This document shows positions 1 through 13,559 of a stretch of 64,000 nt of DNA, piece after piece (the first letter of the stretch is position 1; each line of letters begins with the position of its first letter). The DNA comes from Helopsaltes ochotensis (lineage: Eukaryota > Chordata > Aves > Passeriformes > Locustellidae): NCBI GenBank assembly GCA_013400155.1, contig VXBM01000026.1:2436024-2500023 (forward strand), read 5' to 3'. Under the pieces are notes generated by a model, which saw nothing but the letters and a program-made list of their open reading frames with translations, did not search any database and was not told the origin of the DNA. The translations under genes and the position numbers were made by a program.

Positions 1-505
1 NNNNNNNNNNNNNNNNNNNNNNNNNNNNNNNNNNNNNNNNNNNNNNNNNNNNNNNNNNNNNNNNNNNNNNNNNNNNNNNNNNNNNNNNNNNNNNNNNNNN
101 NNNNNNNNNNNNNNNNNNNNNNNNNNNNNNNNNNNNNNNNNNNNNNNNNNNNNNNNNNNNNNNNNNNNNNNNNNNNNNNNNNNNNNNNNNNNNNNNNNNN
201 NNNNNNNNNNNNNNNNNNNNNNNNNNNNNNNNNNNNNNNNNNNNNNNNNNNNNNNNNNNNNNNNNNNNNNNNNNNNNNNNNNNNNNNNNNNNNNNNNNNN
301 NNNNNNNNNNNNNNNNNNNNNNNNNNNNNNNNNNNNNNNNNNNNNNNNNNNNNNNNNNNNNNNNNNNNNNNNNNNNNNNNNNNNNNNNNNNNNNNNNNNN
401 NNNNNNNNNNNNNNNNNNNNNNNNNNNNNNNNNNNNNNNNNNNNNNNNNNNNNNNNNNNNNNNNNNNNNNNNNNNNNNNNNNNNNNNNNNNNNNNNNNNN
501 NNNNN
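1..505. other. Assembly gap (Ns)
   Basis: Every base is N, so nothing can be said about the content. It lies within or next to CDH2 intron 2, so exon 2 could in principle be hidden here, although that intron is very long in other vertebrates. Confidence 0.99.
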
Positions 506-2570
506 CTAACCTGTCTGATTACCTCATCAAAGTGTTACACCAGCCATGTAGACTCCTTGCACTGGCAAGAAGGTCTGCAGTACAGGGACTGTGAGCAGCC
601 TGTCCAAACAAAGATGAAAATGTGATGCCACATGTTCTGGATAGTGCCTTTGGACAAGTCCTGAGCCTGTGTTTGCAGGCTCTCAGGCTGTGTTTTTTGG
701 GAGCCTTCTCCTGAAGATAACTGAATTCCTCACCTTTACTTTAAAATGGGGTAGGGTGATGTGAATATGAATCTACCTTCCAGTTACAGTGTGCACTTTT
801 TAATAGAAAGTACAGAGTAGTGGAGAATACCTGCACTAAAATTAATTGAAAAGAATAGAACCCATTTAGCTTTGGGCGCTATATTTTTTCATTATTATTA
901 TTGTTTTCAGGGTGTGCATGTGTGAGGGAATGGTTTGTTTTGTAGCTTTTTGTGTTGGATTAGTTTGTGGGTTTTGGGGTGGGTTTTTGTTATGGAGGGT
1001 TTTTTCTAGCTTTGTCTGGTGTGGTTTTGTTTGTTGTTTTAAATTTCCTTGAACACTGCCCTAAATGCTAGTGAAATAGGTCCTAAATAGTCCAGGGACT
1101 CCAGTCCTTGCCTATGGACGCAGACTGGACACACCTGCGTGCAGATGGCTGTCAGTTCCCTCAGAGGTGAGAGGAGGGAGCAGTTTTTTGTCTGCTACTG
1201 AGGAATATCAGGCATCCAACATCTGATGACAGGTTGCTATTTCATGCTCTGCAGTTTTGTTTCAACAGAAGCTCAGTGTGCTGTTTCACTGAATGACTTT
1301 GTGTTCTCCCTGTTGGTAACACTATTGCATTTATGGACCAAAAGCATATTCACATGCATACAAAGACACATCTGGAGTATAGTGTTAGAGAAGGAACTGT
1401 GCATCATGCACCAAGAGAGGAAAGAATTTTGCCATGAGTAACTTCAACAGTCTTTTAAATAGATCATGAATCTGCTTATATTAGCCATCAAAGTACAGCA
1501 TTTCAGTGATCTTTGCACAATATGTTCATGGTAAGGCTTATCCTAAGGAAAAATAACTCTGGATGAGCAGTCATTACTGTAGAACACATTGGTTAGTATT
1601 TTCTGAAGTGTACAGCAAGCGTAGCATGGCTTTCTTTATTCCCTTCGCAAACTGACATTGTTTTTGGGAAGAGGAAGAGAAAAGAGATGTTTTTTCTCGT
1701 GAGTGAGTGCCACAGGTGTCTTTTTGAGGAATTCAAACATTTGAGTAAAATTGAGAGGAATACAGATGGCAGTTGAAATAGCCATTGAAATGTTAAAATG
1801 TTTATTACAATGGGTCTTTTCCATTCAGTTTCCTTTTGGAAATGAATATTTAGTATTCTGGTAAGCAAAACAAGGAGTGCCTTTCTATTGGAATAACACA
1901 GTACTTGGGTTTCTGAAGGAAGATTTAGTTCCATTTTTGTGATGGATTAATTCTGCAAGTTACTGAGTGTTTCCATTGTTCAGGTATTTCTATTATGTTT
2001 GATTCATGTAAGTGTTAGAAGTTACCAATTTTCATCTTGTACCTAGGACTCCCAGTCAGGGATCAGCCCTGTTATACCAATTGCTGTAGAAATAATCCCC
2101 AGACACTTGGGATGCAGTCTGGGCATTTGGAAGGTGTTGCTGTGTAATCTTTACTAAGAAAGTTAAAGTGTTATGACTAATAATTGAAAAATCAAGACTG
2201 CGTAGAGTGCAATAGCTCAGTGCTTCTCAGCAAAATAGTCTTGACTCAGACAGTAATAGGTTAATTGCCACATCCAGAAATGAATCCTGATGATTCCCTC
2301 TAGGAGCCATTATCACATGTGGGGTTTTCACTGAGATATTTATAACTGTAATCTTTGGTCTCAAAGCTCATGTAACTGTTCAATCCAGCAAAGGGGTTCA
2401 GAAAGGTAATACCCTGCTCTCATCCTTAGGCTTTGCTAAAAGTAGAATTTTCAGTTCTAGTTCAATCAGTCAAGCCCCTGCTATTTTCAGGCATTATTCC
2501 AATCTAAAGCAATTTGAATGTCAAGTGTCTTGTGTTTTGTGCTCACAAGGCCCACAGGAAAGTCTAGACA

Positions 2571-2571
<1 letters not shown>

Positions 2572-2606
<35 letters not shown>

Positions 2607-2621
2607 AAAAAAAAAAAAAAA
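2572..2621. repeat. Poly-A tract
   Basis: A33-GG-A15 in intron 2. There is no convincing retroposed body on its left side, so it may be a plain homopolymer or a decayed tail. Its exact length may be an assembly estimate. Confidence 0.95.
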
Positions 2622-4890
2622 CTGCATTTATCATAGGAAGAGTATCTTCAAATATATCAGCAGATCCGTTCTTTTTCTTCTCTGTTCTTCTGTGACTAGA
2701 CTGTATCCCTATTGTAAAACAAGAGTCTGTTCAGCCAGGTCTGTCTCTTCACTTTCCACCTGGAATAAATTGCATAAATTTGCACAGCATTGCTTTGGCA
2801 TAGAATCCTGAAGTATGTCTTAATTTTGCAGTACTGAAAGTTCCCTTTTGAATGAAGTAGGTCTGTATTTCTCATTTGTCTGCAAATTGTATCCAAGGAT
2901 TTATTTTCTTTTTCCCCTTCCTATATTAATCCTGGTACCATGTTGTGCTGCTGTCATGCTTGTCTGCATTTTGCGAAGAAAACGTTTTTTTTAATCAGTG
3001 TTTTTTTGCCGTTGTAATGCCTCTTTTATTTCTGTCAATTCTATTACTGTCAGTTTGAATTTGAGGGGATTATCTGAGCCTTGTAATTTTGTCATACTCA
3101 GACAAGATATTCAAAAAATGGTAAAAGATCTTGAAGGAAAGTAGCATCACTTAAATTTTGACTTACACTGTGTCACATGTACACAAGTAACCTCATATTG
3201 GTAATTTTAATGAGTTTGTGCTGTGTGATGCAGTCAAACATGAAGCAGCAGTGCTACTTCTGCTTGCAGACAGTGTTTGTCTAATTTACCTAGAGTAAAA
3301 CAGGCCTTACATGAAATTAAAAAATCATTTGAAAAGACTGAAGTCTGAGGTCCTGAAGTCTGCAGTGTAGATGCAAAAAGTCCAAATTTCTTCTCCTCTT
3401 TTGTTTTTCTTTTTGTGCTGTTTGATACTTGGTGACCTTGCAAGGATGGGTGGTTTTCATCTCATGGAGAAAATGGTTTAGGTAGTCAGCCAAGAAGATA
3501 AAAATAACTAATAATCATTTGTGAGCATTCACTAAGTGCCACTCACTAGAAAGTCTTCCAGCACTGGATTTTTTTTTTTCTGATCATTGTACTTATTTTA
3601 GCTTGTGAGGAAAAATACGTAATGTGTGTACTAATTACTCTTTGCTCCCTTGTGTGGACTGATGACAGCATTAAGGTTTCCGTGTGATGTTGCAGTGTTT
3701 TAGGTGAGCTTCCATAGTCAGCAGTGTCAGGTAATTTCCTACATATTTCTAATTAAATCTGATTCTAATACTAGTGGTTCTTCATTTATTTTTAAGGCAT
3801 TTGCGCACATATGTTGGATCGAGGGGGAATGTGAGGCATATTCAGAGAGATGCTGTAACAAGATTCTATGAACAACCCAAATAATAATCTTAAAATGTGT
3901 GAAATCAGGCATTTTTCTGATAGTTCTCTTGATATTTTGCCCTCTTTAATGATAATCAGTTAATTAGCATGTCACCTTTGCTATTTCAAATGTTGAAAGC
4001 AGTACACAGAGGGAGTGAATACCATTTAGGTGTTACTTTCACCCACAAGTACTCCCTCATAACAGGATAGACATACAACTTTTTGAGTCCTGTGCTTTGT
4101 TACAAGCAGCACTACTGTGGCCTGGCTGTGAAATACTGTGTACTAGCCTGCCCCAGTCACCAAGAGTTTTTTCTGAATTTTAAGGTATCTCTTTTTAAGA
4201 ATAATAATGATGAAAACCTGGTGTCTGACTAGGTACTGTTAAGCTGCCATGCCAACTAGTTTTCTGCCTGAGGCCTACTGGACATGATCCAGTGATACTA
4301 TAATCCATGGGATTTATGATTTTTATTGCTATCTAACCACATCAGTGTAAATACTGCTGGGCCGTCTCCGCTGTCTCTTCCACCCCCTTTGGCAACTGGC
4401 AGGTTTCTTGCCCTTGTTTAATACAAAAGCACAGTGTTCAAGCAGGGTATCTTTTCATCATTATCCATTTCCTAAGGAAATTAGCGTCCCTGTGTTACGA
4501 GGTGGTTCTGCTTTGAGATCAGCTGTGCCTGCTGTTTGCTGTGGGGATGCTGGTGCAATTGTGTCCATGTACAGCTCCCTCGGCTGGAAGGTTCTCCAGC
4601 TTTCCCCCAGAGGATAAAAGCCTTCAAGAGGTGGCACACAGAGCTGCCACAGTAACTAGAGTATGACTAAGGACCTTCTAAAAGTCATAAAGAGTAATTG
4701 CAGCTTTGGAAAACAAGACCGTAGCGTGTCTAGAGGAGTGACATGTGAGAGTGGCAAAAGCCACCAATGTTAGACAGACCCGACAGAGGGAGGAATGATG
4801 CAGAGGAAAATCCGTACTGATGTTTGTGGAGGGTCATTGCATTCAAATGTGTGCTGGTTTGTGAAGCTGAAAAGCAAGTTTAGGGAGAGT

Positions 4891-4920
4891 TGTTTCAAGG
4901 GGAAACATCCCCTTGAAACA
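4891..4920. repeat. Perfect 12-bp inverted repeat (hairpin)
   Basis: TGTTTCAAGGGG (4,891-4,902), a six-base spacer AAACAT, then CCCCTTGAAACA (4,909-4,920), the exact reverse complement. The stem does not extend further. It is too short for a microRNA precursor. It could be a symmetric binding site or a mutational palindrome. Confidence 0.9.
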
Positions 4921-7900
4921 TCCATAGCTGTATGGGAGGGACTGCAAAATGTGATCTCAGGAAATACGTGGTATCCTGGGGTGTGCAGCAGAATACCAAA
5001 CATTAGGTGTTCCCACATGTGCTTCAAGACTTCTTTTTAATGGGAGGCAGGATTGTTGAGAGGAGTGCTGCCATTTTGTCAGTGCTGGGAAATTTTGTTT
5101 AATGCAGTGCAAATACAACACTCAGTTCTGCCTGAGCAGTCCTGTAATTTAATGAGAAAAATCCATAATTTTATTTTACTCTATTCCTTTCCATGGTAAG
5201 AAGCAACACATTGCCTAAAAGTGATATATGCTTCTCTCCTGTGTTCTGTTGTTGTTCCTAAACCCCTCTTTTAGTGTGGGGGCTTAAGCCGCTTTAAAGC
5301 TGCTGACCGGTTGAATTAATAAAATAGATCATCAGCTCATTTGAAACTATGCACCCATTTGATATTTCAGCAAGTTCTGGCTTTTTAGGGAAACTCTAGG
5401 AGCCTGGATATTTAGTTTGTTAGTTAATTTGTTTGTTTTTGTAAAGACAGCCTCAGATGATCCTTCTGCCTAGCTGTGCTCCAAGCCTAACCCATAGCCT
5501 GAAATTAGCAATGCTTCAGCACCTCTGTCAGGAACACAGTTGAAAGAGGGGACAAGAACAATGGGAGCATCAGGGAATAAAGTAAGTTTAAAGAAACTAG
5601 AAAACAGAACACCTGGAAAGGCAGGGAGAAGAAACAATAAAGAAGAAAGAGAGAAGAGCTGGGAAAAAAACTTGAAACCTGAAGCCTAAAAGGACTTCAG
5701 GCCAAGAACAGTTAGCATAGAGAACATATAAAAGGATCTATTCTCCGTTCTCACTTTCCTTATTGCTAGTGAGGGAAAAGGGAAAAAAAAAAGAGCTAAC
5801 TTTTTGGCATTTTCTAAAGATAGAATAAAAGGCAAAACAGCTTATCCAGTTTTTTACTAGATATTTAAGTCATTACCTTAGCACAAAAACTGCCCTTTAA
5901 TTGGTCCACCGTAATTGTAGGTATTTGTTTCTTGCACTGCTTAAGGTCACATTTAAATGAATAGAGGTAAAAATAGGTTTGTGTTAAGTGCCTCAATTTT
6001 GAAACCGTTTTCTGCTAGCTATCTGCAGAGACAGTACTTTCCCTTTAGTCTCCTGGTTTGACTGTTCAGTAGATACATTTTTTAATTACCAAATTGGATT
6101 TTAGCAGGTGTAGTCAGTTGATGCATTATGGGTATAAGAGATTAGTGTTTAATCCTTCTTTTTATTACTGTGTAGAATGGTATACTTGGGAAAGTATTAA
6201 AGGTGCATTGCATACTCCAGAGTACAGAAATGACATTTATTACTGCGTTTTCTTTCAGCTAGCATCATTTAGAAAAAAAGCTGGTGCAGAACTCTGCAGG
6301 GCCCTATAGGCTTATCTGTAGTAGAAACTGCCTTAAACAATACGGAGTGGAGGAAAATGAAAAGAAACCTTTTTGTGTTTTAAAACAAAAGCAGTTGTTG
6401 AAATACAAGTACTTTCCCTCTTGAAGATGATTATTCTTTTTCTACATTTTATTTTTTTCTAAAATAAGGACAAAAGGGGTGTGAAAGCACAGATCTTTGT
6501 GCCAGTGAGTGGTAGAGGCAGGGAGTGAAAAGGGTCAGTGAATCAGATATAATTTGGACTCTGTTTGAGATACCAGTCCTGTGTTTTGCTGATGGCTGGT
6601 ATTCTGTACTGAAAAGCTGCAGAGGCATTTCTATCGAATAGAAAGAACATTATCCCCATTTTTATTCTGGCATGCCTGTTACGACTTTGTTCTGTAAACA
6701 AAGAGGATTATGGGAACTGGAAACTAGATGGCATTTTATTAAAGAACTGTGTGAGTCTTTCCCTATGAATGCAAGAATTAGGCAGTCTGGTGATAGCTAC
6801 CTGTGAAAGAATATACTTTAAAAATAGACCTTAATGTTTGAATTATTAGGGTTCATAAAGAGGCAGTCCTCATGAATGTAGGAAGAAGCTTTATTATTTC
6901 CCAATTGTACCTTGCAACAAAATACTTTAAAAGAAAATCTTTCACAATAATTGTACAAATTAGGAATGAAAAAAAAAAAAATGTTGCAGAAATGGGGAGA
7001 GGGAGATTTATGTCCAGTGTTCTTCTGTCATGTAGACTGCCAGATTTCTTCAAAAGTATGTTATTTTAAGCGACATATGTACTTATATATCTAGAACTAG
7101 CGGTCTCAGGAATGGGGCAGGAGATAGAATTGCATTGAATCATAGTTGGTAACCAGTACAAATTATTTTTACCAGCATAATATACAAATTTTATAAAAAC
7201 TTAGGGGTTTTGTACAGTAAACTACTTAACGTCCTAATTCCCCAGAGTGAAGTCATATATTAGTACTAGGTTTTACCTAATGCCTGCTGCAGATCACTTG
7301 AACTGCTTTCAATTAATGAAAAAAGTGTACAGTATGAATTAACCCTAATTCTTGCAAATCACTTTTCCTTTTAATTATTGTTTTCCTGACTGAATAGACA
7401 ATTAAGCCAACAGTTCAGCATGGAAAAGTGGGAAGTTAAGCTGCTATTAGTCAGATCATGAAACCCCGTAAAGGTGGTAAATAGCTTGAATACATCCTCA
7501 GTTTTACCGTAGTTGAAACCTTTTGATGTGATGCTTCTTCGCTGCTTGGAGAGCTTCATAACCGGGCTTAGCCACAGAACCAGGTTGTAAAGATGTTGAA
7601 GACAAGTGTTAGTAGGATTTAGAAGCGAATGGCCATATTTGGCCCTTATTAAGTGGCAGAACTCCAGTTGGGCTCGTGTGATCTGCTGAAGCAGCCCTCT
7701 ACTCCAAGTGGGCTGGGGTGGCAGAACACAGCGCTCAGCACAGGGAACGGGATTTCGAAAGCAATTATTGAATTAGCAGGATTTGGTGAGTAGCTGTCTT
7801 TTGACAGCCAGCTTTCAAGTGTCACAGCTTGGTTACTCAAGCAAGGCTCAAAATGAGTAGTGCTTTTAAGATTTTTGCATGGTTCTGGAGTATGGGATAA

Positions 7901-10900
7901 ACTACAGGTCAAAAATATAAAAGCAGAGAAGAAAAAGGGACTAGAAAAAAACACTAGAGGAACCTTTTAGAAATAACACTGGTGTATGGAAATATCACTA
8001 AAGGATATAATGATAAATGGAATTACAATACAGGTAGGGAAATGCCATTGCCTAAAATAACCTGATTATATTTCATATTTATTTTGACTCAGTAATTTCC
8101 ATAGCTAGTTTTCTCGGTTTACAGATACAAACAACATTTTTCTGTCTGATATAGAAAACCCATACATCAGAAAATCAAATATTAAATAATATTTAATAAT
8201 ATTTCAGGCTGCATTCAGGAAGTTCTAAAATCAGACCAAATTTAAGGTGGCGATGGAAAAGGCAAGTTAGAATGTACTTTAGTTCTTTATGATTATAACA
8301 GTTTGCAGGATGTCAAAAATGCAGTTCTTTTGAATGTCATCTATAATTATAGTAAAGGATGTCTCATGGGCATTACACATGCCACTCCAACAAGCCATGA
8401 ACTGAAATATGAGCATGTGCACTATGTCAGTAAGACTAACAGATCATCTTACAGATACAGAAGTAACCAGTATGAATAAATTACTAATTTATAAAGTAAA
8501 AGGGGGGCAGGGGGGGCATTATATGGGGTTTCTTGTGTAGTTTTCTCCTGCTTCTCTCTCTGAGAAGTAAAGACTTGTTAAATACAGAGTATTCTTGGAG
8601 AGTGTTCAGATATTAAGTATGCAGATAGCTAGCCAGTTCAAGCGGAATGTTTCCATATAGTTTCTCAATCTGTCAAAGGTAAAAGTGGTATCTGGTAGGT
8701 GATTGTACCTAAGGTACTTTCTTATTCTATTTATTTTGTCGGTTGCAAAACGATCCCAAGTGGATTAAATAGCTATAGGTTTTTCTGTTTTATGATGCAC
8801 GCCCTTAACTGTGTTGCTGAAGTACATGTCGTGTTAGTACTTGGCTTTTATTGCAATTTTCCGTGATGTCTACTAAGTGAGCCTTTGCCTTGAGGTTGAT
8901 GCTTAGGCATTGAGAAGAGCATTCAAGAGGAGCAGTGTTCCAACAAATTTACAGAAGGAAGCACACTAGTGTGCATGTATACATATGGATGCTATCTAGA
9001 TGTGAATTGAAAATTTTCTAAGTGCTGAAAATCCAGAAGGAAAACTCAGTCTCATGATCAAAACAAGTAATGAAAATTCTGTATCAGTATTCTATGTTGC
9101 ACATAAATATAATATATTCATGACATATTGTACAATGGGCTATATTATTAACATCAAAATTTTTTGCTCAGTCCTTGTTAGGATCAAGTAATTCTGATAT
9201 TATTTGCCTAGGACAAAAGGAGCAGAAGCAGGTTGTCAAAGAGTGCAAACCAACATGAGTAGCTGTATTTTCTGGATACTATGAATCATTCATCTCATTA
9301 GACCTGGGCGTGAGTGGTGGTGATCTCTAGTGTACTTTAAACAAATTTGCATGTCTAGTTCTTTTTGTACACTACACATGTATGCATATGTTGTAATTAC
9401 TTCCATGCAAGAGTGTTAAATTGAAAGCTTCCTTTAATATCATCGAGCTGTAGATTTTCATTTTACAATGTTGTCATCTCAGAAGTCCTCTTCTATTCTT
9501 TATTTAACAGAATATACTTGCCTTGTTTTTAAGAAAAGACAAGACTCAAATTAGGATAATAATGGTCTTTTGTCTTGGGGTATAATATTTAATATTAATC
9601 ATATGCTAATACTAAATACAATTTTTCTTCTTTTTAAAGACCCTACTTTTATAATCCTTGTGCACAGCCTTATTTTGAGCCTGTGAACATTTACACCCAT
9701 GTTGCATATTACTGCTTTGATATGACCAAAAGTATTGTCTTTGAAACAGTTATCTTTGAGATTGAATACTTCCTAGGGCTTTCAAATAATATAATCCTGG
9801 AAAGCAGATAATTTCAGAAGATGCGCAGGATACTCAAAAATACTCTAAAATTCATACGTTATTTTTATAGGTTATGATAACTGTTATCTGATTATTCATT
9901 CAGTGTGTTACTAAAAAGCAGTAAAATCAGGTACTTGATTACTCTTTCTGTTGCTTATAAAGTGACTAAGATTCTGAAAAGTATATCTAGTTAACTTTTT
10001 TTAAGTGGAAAAAATTCTGTGATTGATCTGTCAACATAAAGTGACTTGTGGAAAGCATGCCTCCCTTTCCTGTGGTTTTTAGAAAAGAACATGGTTGCAT
10101 AAGCAGTCATTATTCACAGGAAAAAAAAAATTCCTGTAGCATTTTTGCAAAAAAAACCCAAAAAACTTTGCCTAAAAACCTGCTGTCAGAAATCACTCTT
10201 TGTTCATACTGGTTGAACACTGAAAAATGAAGCAAAGTGATCTAAATCGAATTTACAAGACTGATAACCATGTGGTTGGGGGGAGAGTAGCTACTGCACA
10301 ACCTGTACTCTGTCAAGGGAATTTAATTATAGATGGTTATACTTGACCATAATTCGTTAATGTGTGCTCCTTGCAAAGGGAGAATAATTCTCACATTGAC
10401 AATTTTACATGTTTTTACCAGGATACTGTCAGAGGAAGGGATTTTCATTGAATTTCATAATACACAGTCGCCTGGGGGAAGAATATCAATGAAGTGGCTA
10501 ACAGGGTGGGGTTTTTTTGTTTTATTTTTGTGCTGCTGAAGCCTATACGTAAGAAGATGAGGGAAAGAAATCTTTTTTTATGAATTTGAATATCTGAAAC
10601 ATGAATATTTTCTGTTACTGTGCAATAGTTAGGAAATAATTTTTTATAAAATGTTATTGTGATATCTTGGTCTGTTGGACTATAATGACACATATTCGTT
10701 TTAACTTTCACATTTTGAGTAATGATCCAAGTTTAGATTAGTCTTCATTCTCTTTCCCACTCTTTCTTACCTTTTTAGAGGTAAGAGCCAGAGTTAAAGC
10801 TGGCTTTGCTCTTTGTCCTTTTGGTCAAGACACTTTTTTGAAAAGCAGATTTTGAGAGCAGTTGTAGCTGAGATGAGAGGCTAGCAGAGGCACAGAGCTA

Positions 10901-12622
10901 TGGGTTATGTTGCTGGCTGGTGTGGGGTTTTTTTTGTTTTTTGTCTTTTTTGACTTGGGTAAACGGTTTCTGAGAGGTTTGTTTGTGAACAGTGGTGGCA
11001 TTTCAAGGATTCCCAGCTTCCTCCATGCTTGGGGTCTGGTCATGTGTGCCTCTGTAACAAAGTAGAAGTAGCACTTTTTAACAGTCCAGACATTAAATTC
11101 GTATATCATTAAATGTAGTGACTTTGGAGTAAGCTCTTCTTGGACATCTTTTTATTTTTGTGATGGGCATTACAGTCTACCCAGCTCTGAATTCCAATTC
11201 AGAATTACAGAATTTCAGAATTAGGACTACAATAAATATTTCTACATAATGGAGTAACTGCTTTGAGTATTTGTTTTATATTCTTGGCTTAGAGTCATGC
11301 ATGTTCTCATTTGGTTGTTGCATTTCAGTATAGTGTTGCAGTGAGCTAACTCAAGCTGCAAGACCCATGTTGAAAAAAGCAGGTCAATGGGATGGCTAAC
11401 ATCTGGGAACTGGACCTTCTGCCTGTCAATTTTCTCCTCCCATGGGAACGGCAAACCAGAGGATCTGGCATCTTCTCCAAATTCTGTGGACCTGTAGCCT
11501 GTAGATTATAGGGAAGGAAGTAATTGTACCTGATAAAGCTGGTAGGAATTGCTGAAGTATATGAAAACTTACACAAGAGGCTGAGTATTAGAATTTTCGA
11601 AAAGCACTGTATCTGCTTATGAGGAAAACCAGAGACAACCTCTCCAAGGAGGATCACAGGAGCAGCCCTGCTGGTGAGGCTTCAGCCTTTTATCCAGGCA
11701 GATTTCTTGTTTCAGGGCTCAGTGCTTTATGGATGTGGCATGCTCTTCTCCCCAAGGTGAAGCTGGCCTTTCACAGGAAAAGACCTTTGGACTCTGGGAT
11801 CTGTCTGGAAAGAGCAGTATCTCTACCCAGTTCAGCAAGATTAAAATTAAGAAGATTGATGCTGTATCGTTTATTTAGAGTTATGCTGTGCTTTGTCTCC
11901 TTTTATTATCTGATGGACCCTTTTAAATTACAGTCTTTTCTGTCAGGAGCGGGCAAATGGGGGATTCTGGATAACTGAAAGGGTGCAATAAAAGAAATTT
12001 AGTCTGTCATCCGAACATCAGCTTGGTCCTTAAAGTTAAAATACAAAAAAGTATGATTCTTCTTAGTACCTTCCTGAAAACAGTGCATTACAGAGGAAAC
12101 CATATGATGCATGACATTTAGTAGTGATTTTTCTTGAGAGGGACCTTTAGGTTTTGAAGCTAAATAGTTTGTGCATGGTTTAGCACAATATAAAAAGTGC
12201 AATAACTGAAATGAGGCATGAAGCCTCATTTCATCTTCATCTTCACTATGTGGATTTCAGCACAACCTTCATAATGGTATTTTGCACTTCTATTGCCCAT
12301 ACAATCAAAATGTTTCATAATGCTTTGGAAACATTAAAGAGTGATCATTGGTTATAAAAGCACACTTTCATTTTTTTACTTACTGTTATTTGCAGTAACC
12401 CAGAAGATAAGTGGTGGTGAAAAGAATTGGGTAGAGAAGGCAGTAACCTGTTACCAATTCTGTTTTGTGTACAACACATCATTATCTCTACATTCAGTTT
12501 TACTGACTTCTTGTTCCAGTGTGTGTCTTTCAAACACAACAAAAGGAAGGAAGAAGGGAATTAAACAAGAATAGGTAATTCCTAAGTAGATAAAGGGACA
12601 TGTGTGGTACATAATACAGCTT

Positions 12623-12678
12623 AAAAAAAAAAAAAAAGCCAAAAAAACCCCCAGACAAACACAAAAACCCAATCAAAA
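12623..12678. repeat. A-rich / CA-rich low-complexity tract
   Basis: A15 followed by degenerate AAAAACCC and ACAAACAC units. It is the complementary pattern of the T/G-rich tracts elsewhere in the gene, and here the A/C strand is in sense. Confidence 0.85.
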
Positions 12679-12941
12679 ACTCAAGGTCTTTAACTTAGGT
12701 TTTCTCTGTGAGTTATTTACTGCCTCCTCCATCTTGTCAATGAGGGATAAGGAAACTCAGTCCCAGAGCTCATAAGTAATCTTCCTGAGATGGCACAGCT
12801 GAATCACAGGCTGATGTGGGCACAGAATTTAATATTTTTTACATATTTTAGGGTTTCTGCCTTATCCTCATTGGCAGAGAAGGTGCTGGGAGCACAGTTG
12901 TGTTTGCAGTTAAGGTTGCTGTATAATAAAATTTTTTGTGT

Positions 12942-13001
12942 GTAAGGATGCTGAGTCTCCGTGTAATAATAATGTAGTTACCTTAATGAAATTTGCTTCT
13001 T
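12942..13001 (+). repeat. 60-base dispersed element, copy 1 (intron 2)
   Basis: This segment matches 22,445-22,504 in the same orientation at 54 of 60 positions (6 mismatches, no gaps, counted by eye). The shared core includes GTGTAATAATAATG and TTAATGAAATTTGCTTCTT. Similarity stops abruptly on both sides. I do not recognise the family; an old short interspersed or DNA-transposon remnant is plausible. It lies about 330 bases upstream of exon 3. Confidence 0.8.
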
Positions 13002-13332
13002 TGTGAAGCTTGAGATGCAAATCCCCATCGACTGGCAACCAGCTGGAATGTACCATAGGACATGGAAGGAGATGGTTTTCGTGGTGGTGGTGGGGTAAAT
13101 TAGGAGGGAGGCTGTTCCTATCTAGGGTTAAAATCTCTGCCTAGCAGTCCACAGAAGAATATGATTGTTACATGGTGTGGACTGACAGGTGCCAATCCTA
13201 ACTGTGTGTGATAATAGCAGCAACAAGTTAAATATCTCTGCTTTTGAGTTTGTTCTTAATGAATTTGATATCAGAGTGAATTCAAATGGGCCACTTTTTC
13301 ATTTTTTTTGTCATTTTATGTCTGTTTTTCAG

Positions 13333-13559
13333 TGAGGTTTCGAAGCTGTGATGGAAACAAAAAAATACACTTTGGTAGCAGTGAGCCAGAAGATTTCAGA
13401 GTAAGTGAAGATGGTGTGGTCTATGCAGAGCGAAGCTTTCAACTTTCAGCAGAGCCCACAGAGTTTGTCGTGTCTGCTCAAGACAAGGAAACCCAGCAAG
13501 AATGGCAAATGAGGGTGAAGCTAACCCCTGAACCAGCCTTCACAGGGGCTTCGGAAAAG
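13333..13559 (+). CDS. CDH2: CDH2 exon 3 (prodomain)
   Basis: 227 bases, residues V63 (split codon, first base in exon 2) to K138. The reading begins V-R-F-R-S-C-D and ends T-G-A-S-E-K. It encodes most of the prodomain, which folds like a cadherin repeat but lacks the adhesive features and keeps the precursor inactive until furin removes it. The acceptor is TTTTTCAG|TG and the donor AAAG|GTAAAG, ending in phase 0. This is the part that differs most from chicken as I remember it, as expected for a discarded propeptide. An open frame runs on past the donor to 13,628, but that is intron. Confidence 0.95.

Larger units (their letters stand above)
506..13332 (+). other. CDH2: CDH2 intron 2, 3' part (no gene seen)
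   Basis: About 12.8 kb of AT-rich non-coding sequence leading to the acceptor TTTTTCAG at 13,325-13,332. No open frame with coding character was found on either strand; the longest ones are short and cross stops or homopolymers. It contains a long A-tract (2,572-2,621), a perfect 12-bp hairpin (4,891-4,920), T/G-rich tracts (about 936-1,042 and 10,920-10,950), an A/C-rich tract (12,623-12,678) and one copy of a 60-base element shared with intron 7 (12,942-13,001). In chicken, enhancers of this gene have been reported in non-coding parts of the locus (from memory); I cannot place any of them here. Confidence 0.85.

Noticed and set aside
2518..2811. 97-codon frame with a long lysine run
   Set aside because: The lysines are just the poly-A tract; there is no coding signal on either side.
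4891..4920. The perfect hairpin as a microRNA precursor
   Set aside because: A 12-bp stem is far shorter than the roughly 30 bp a microRNA precursor needs.
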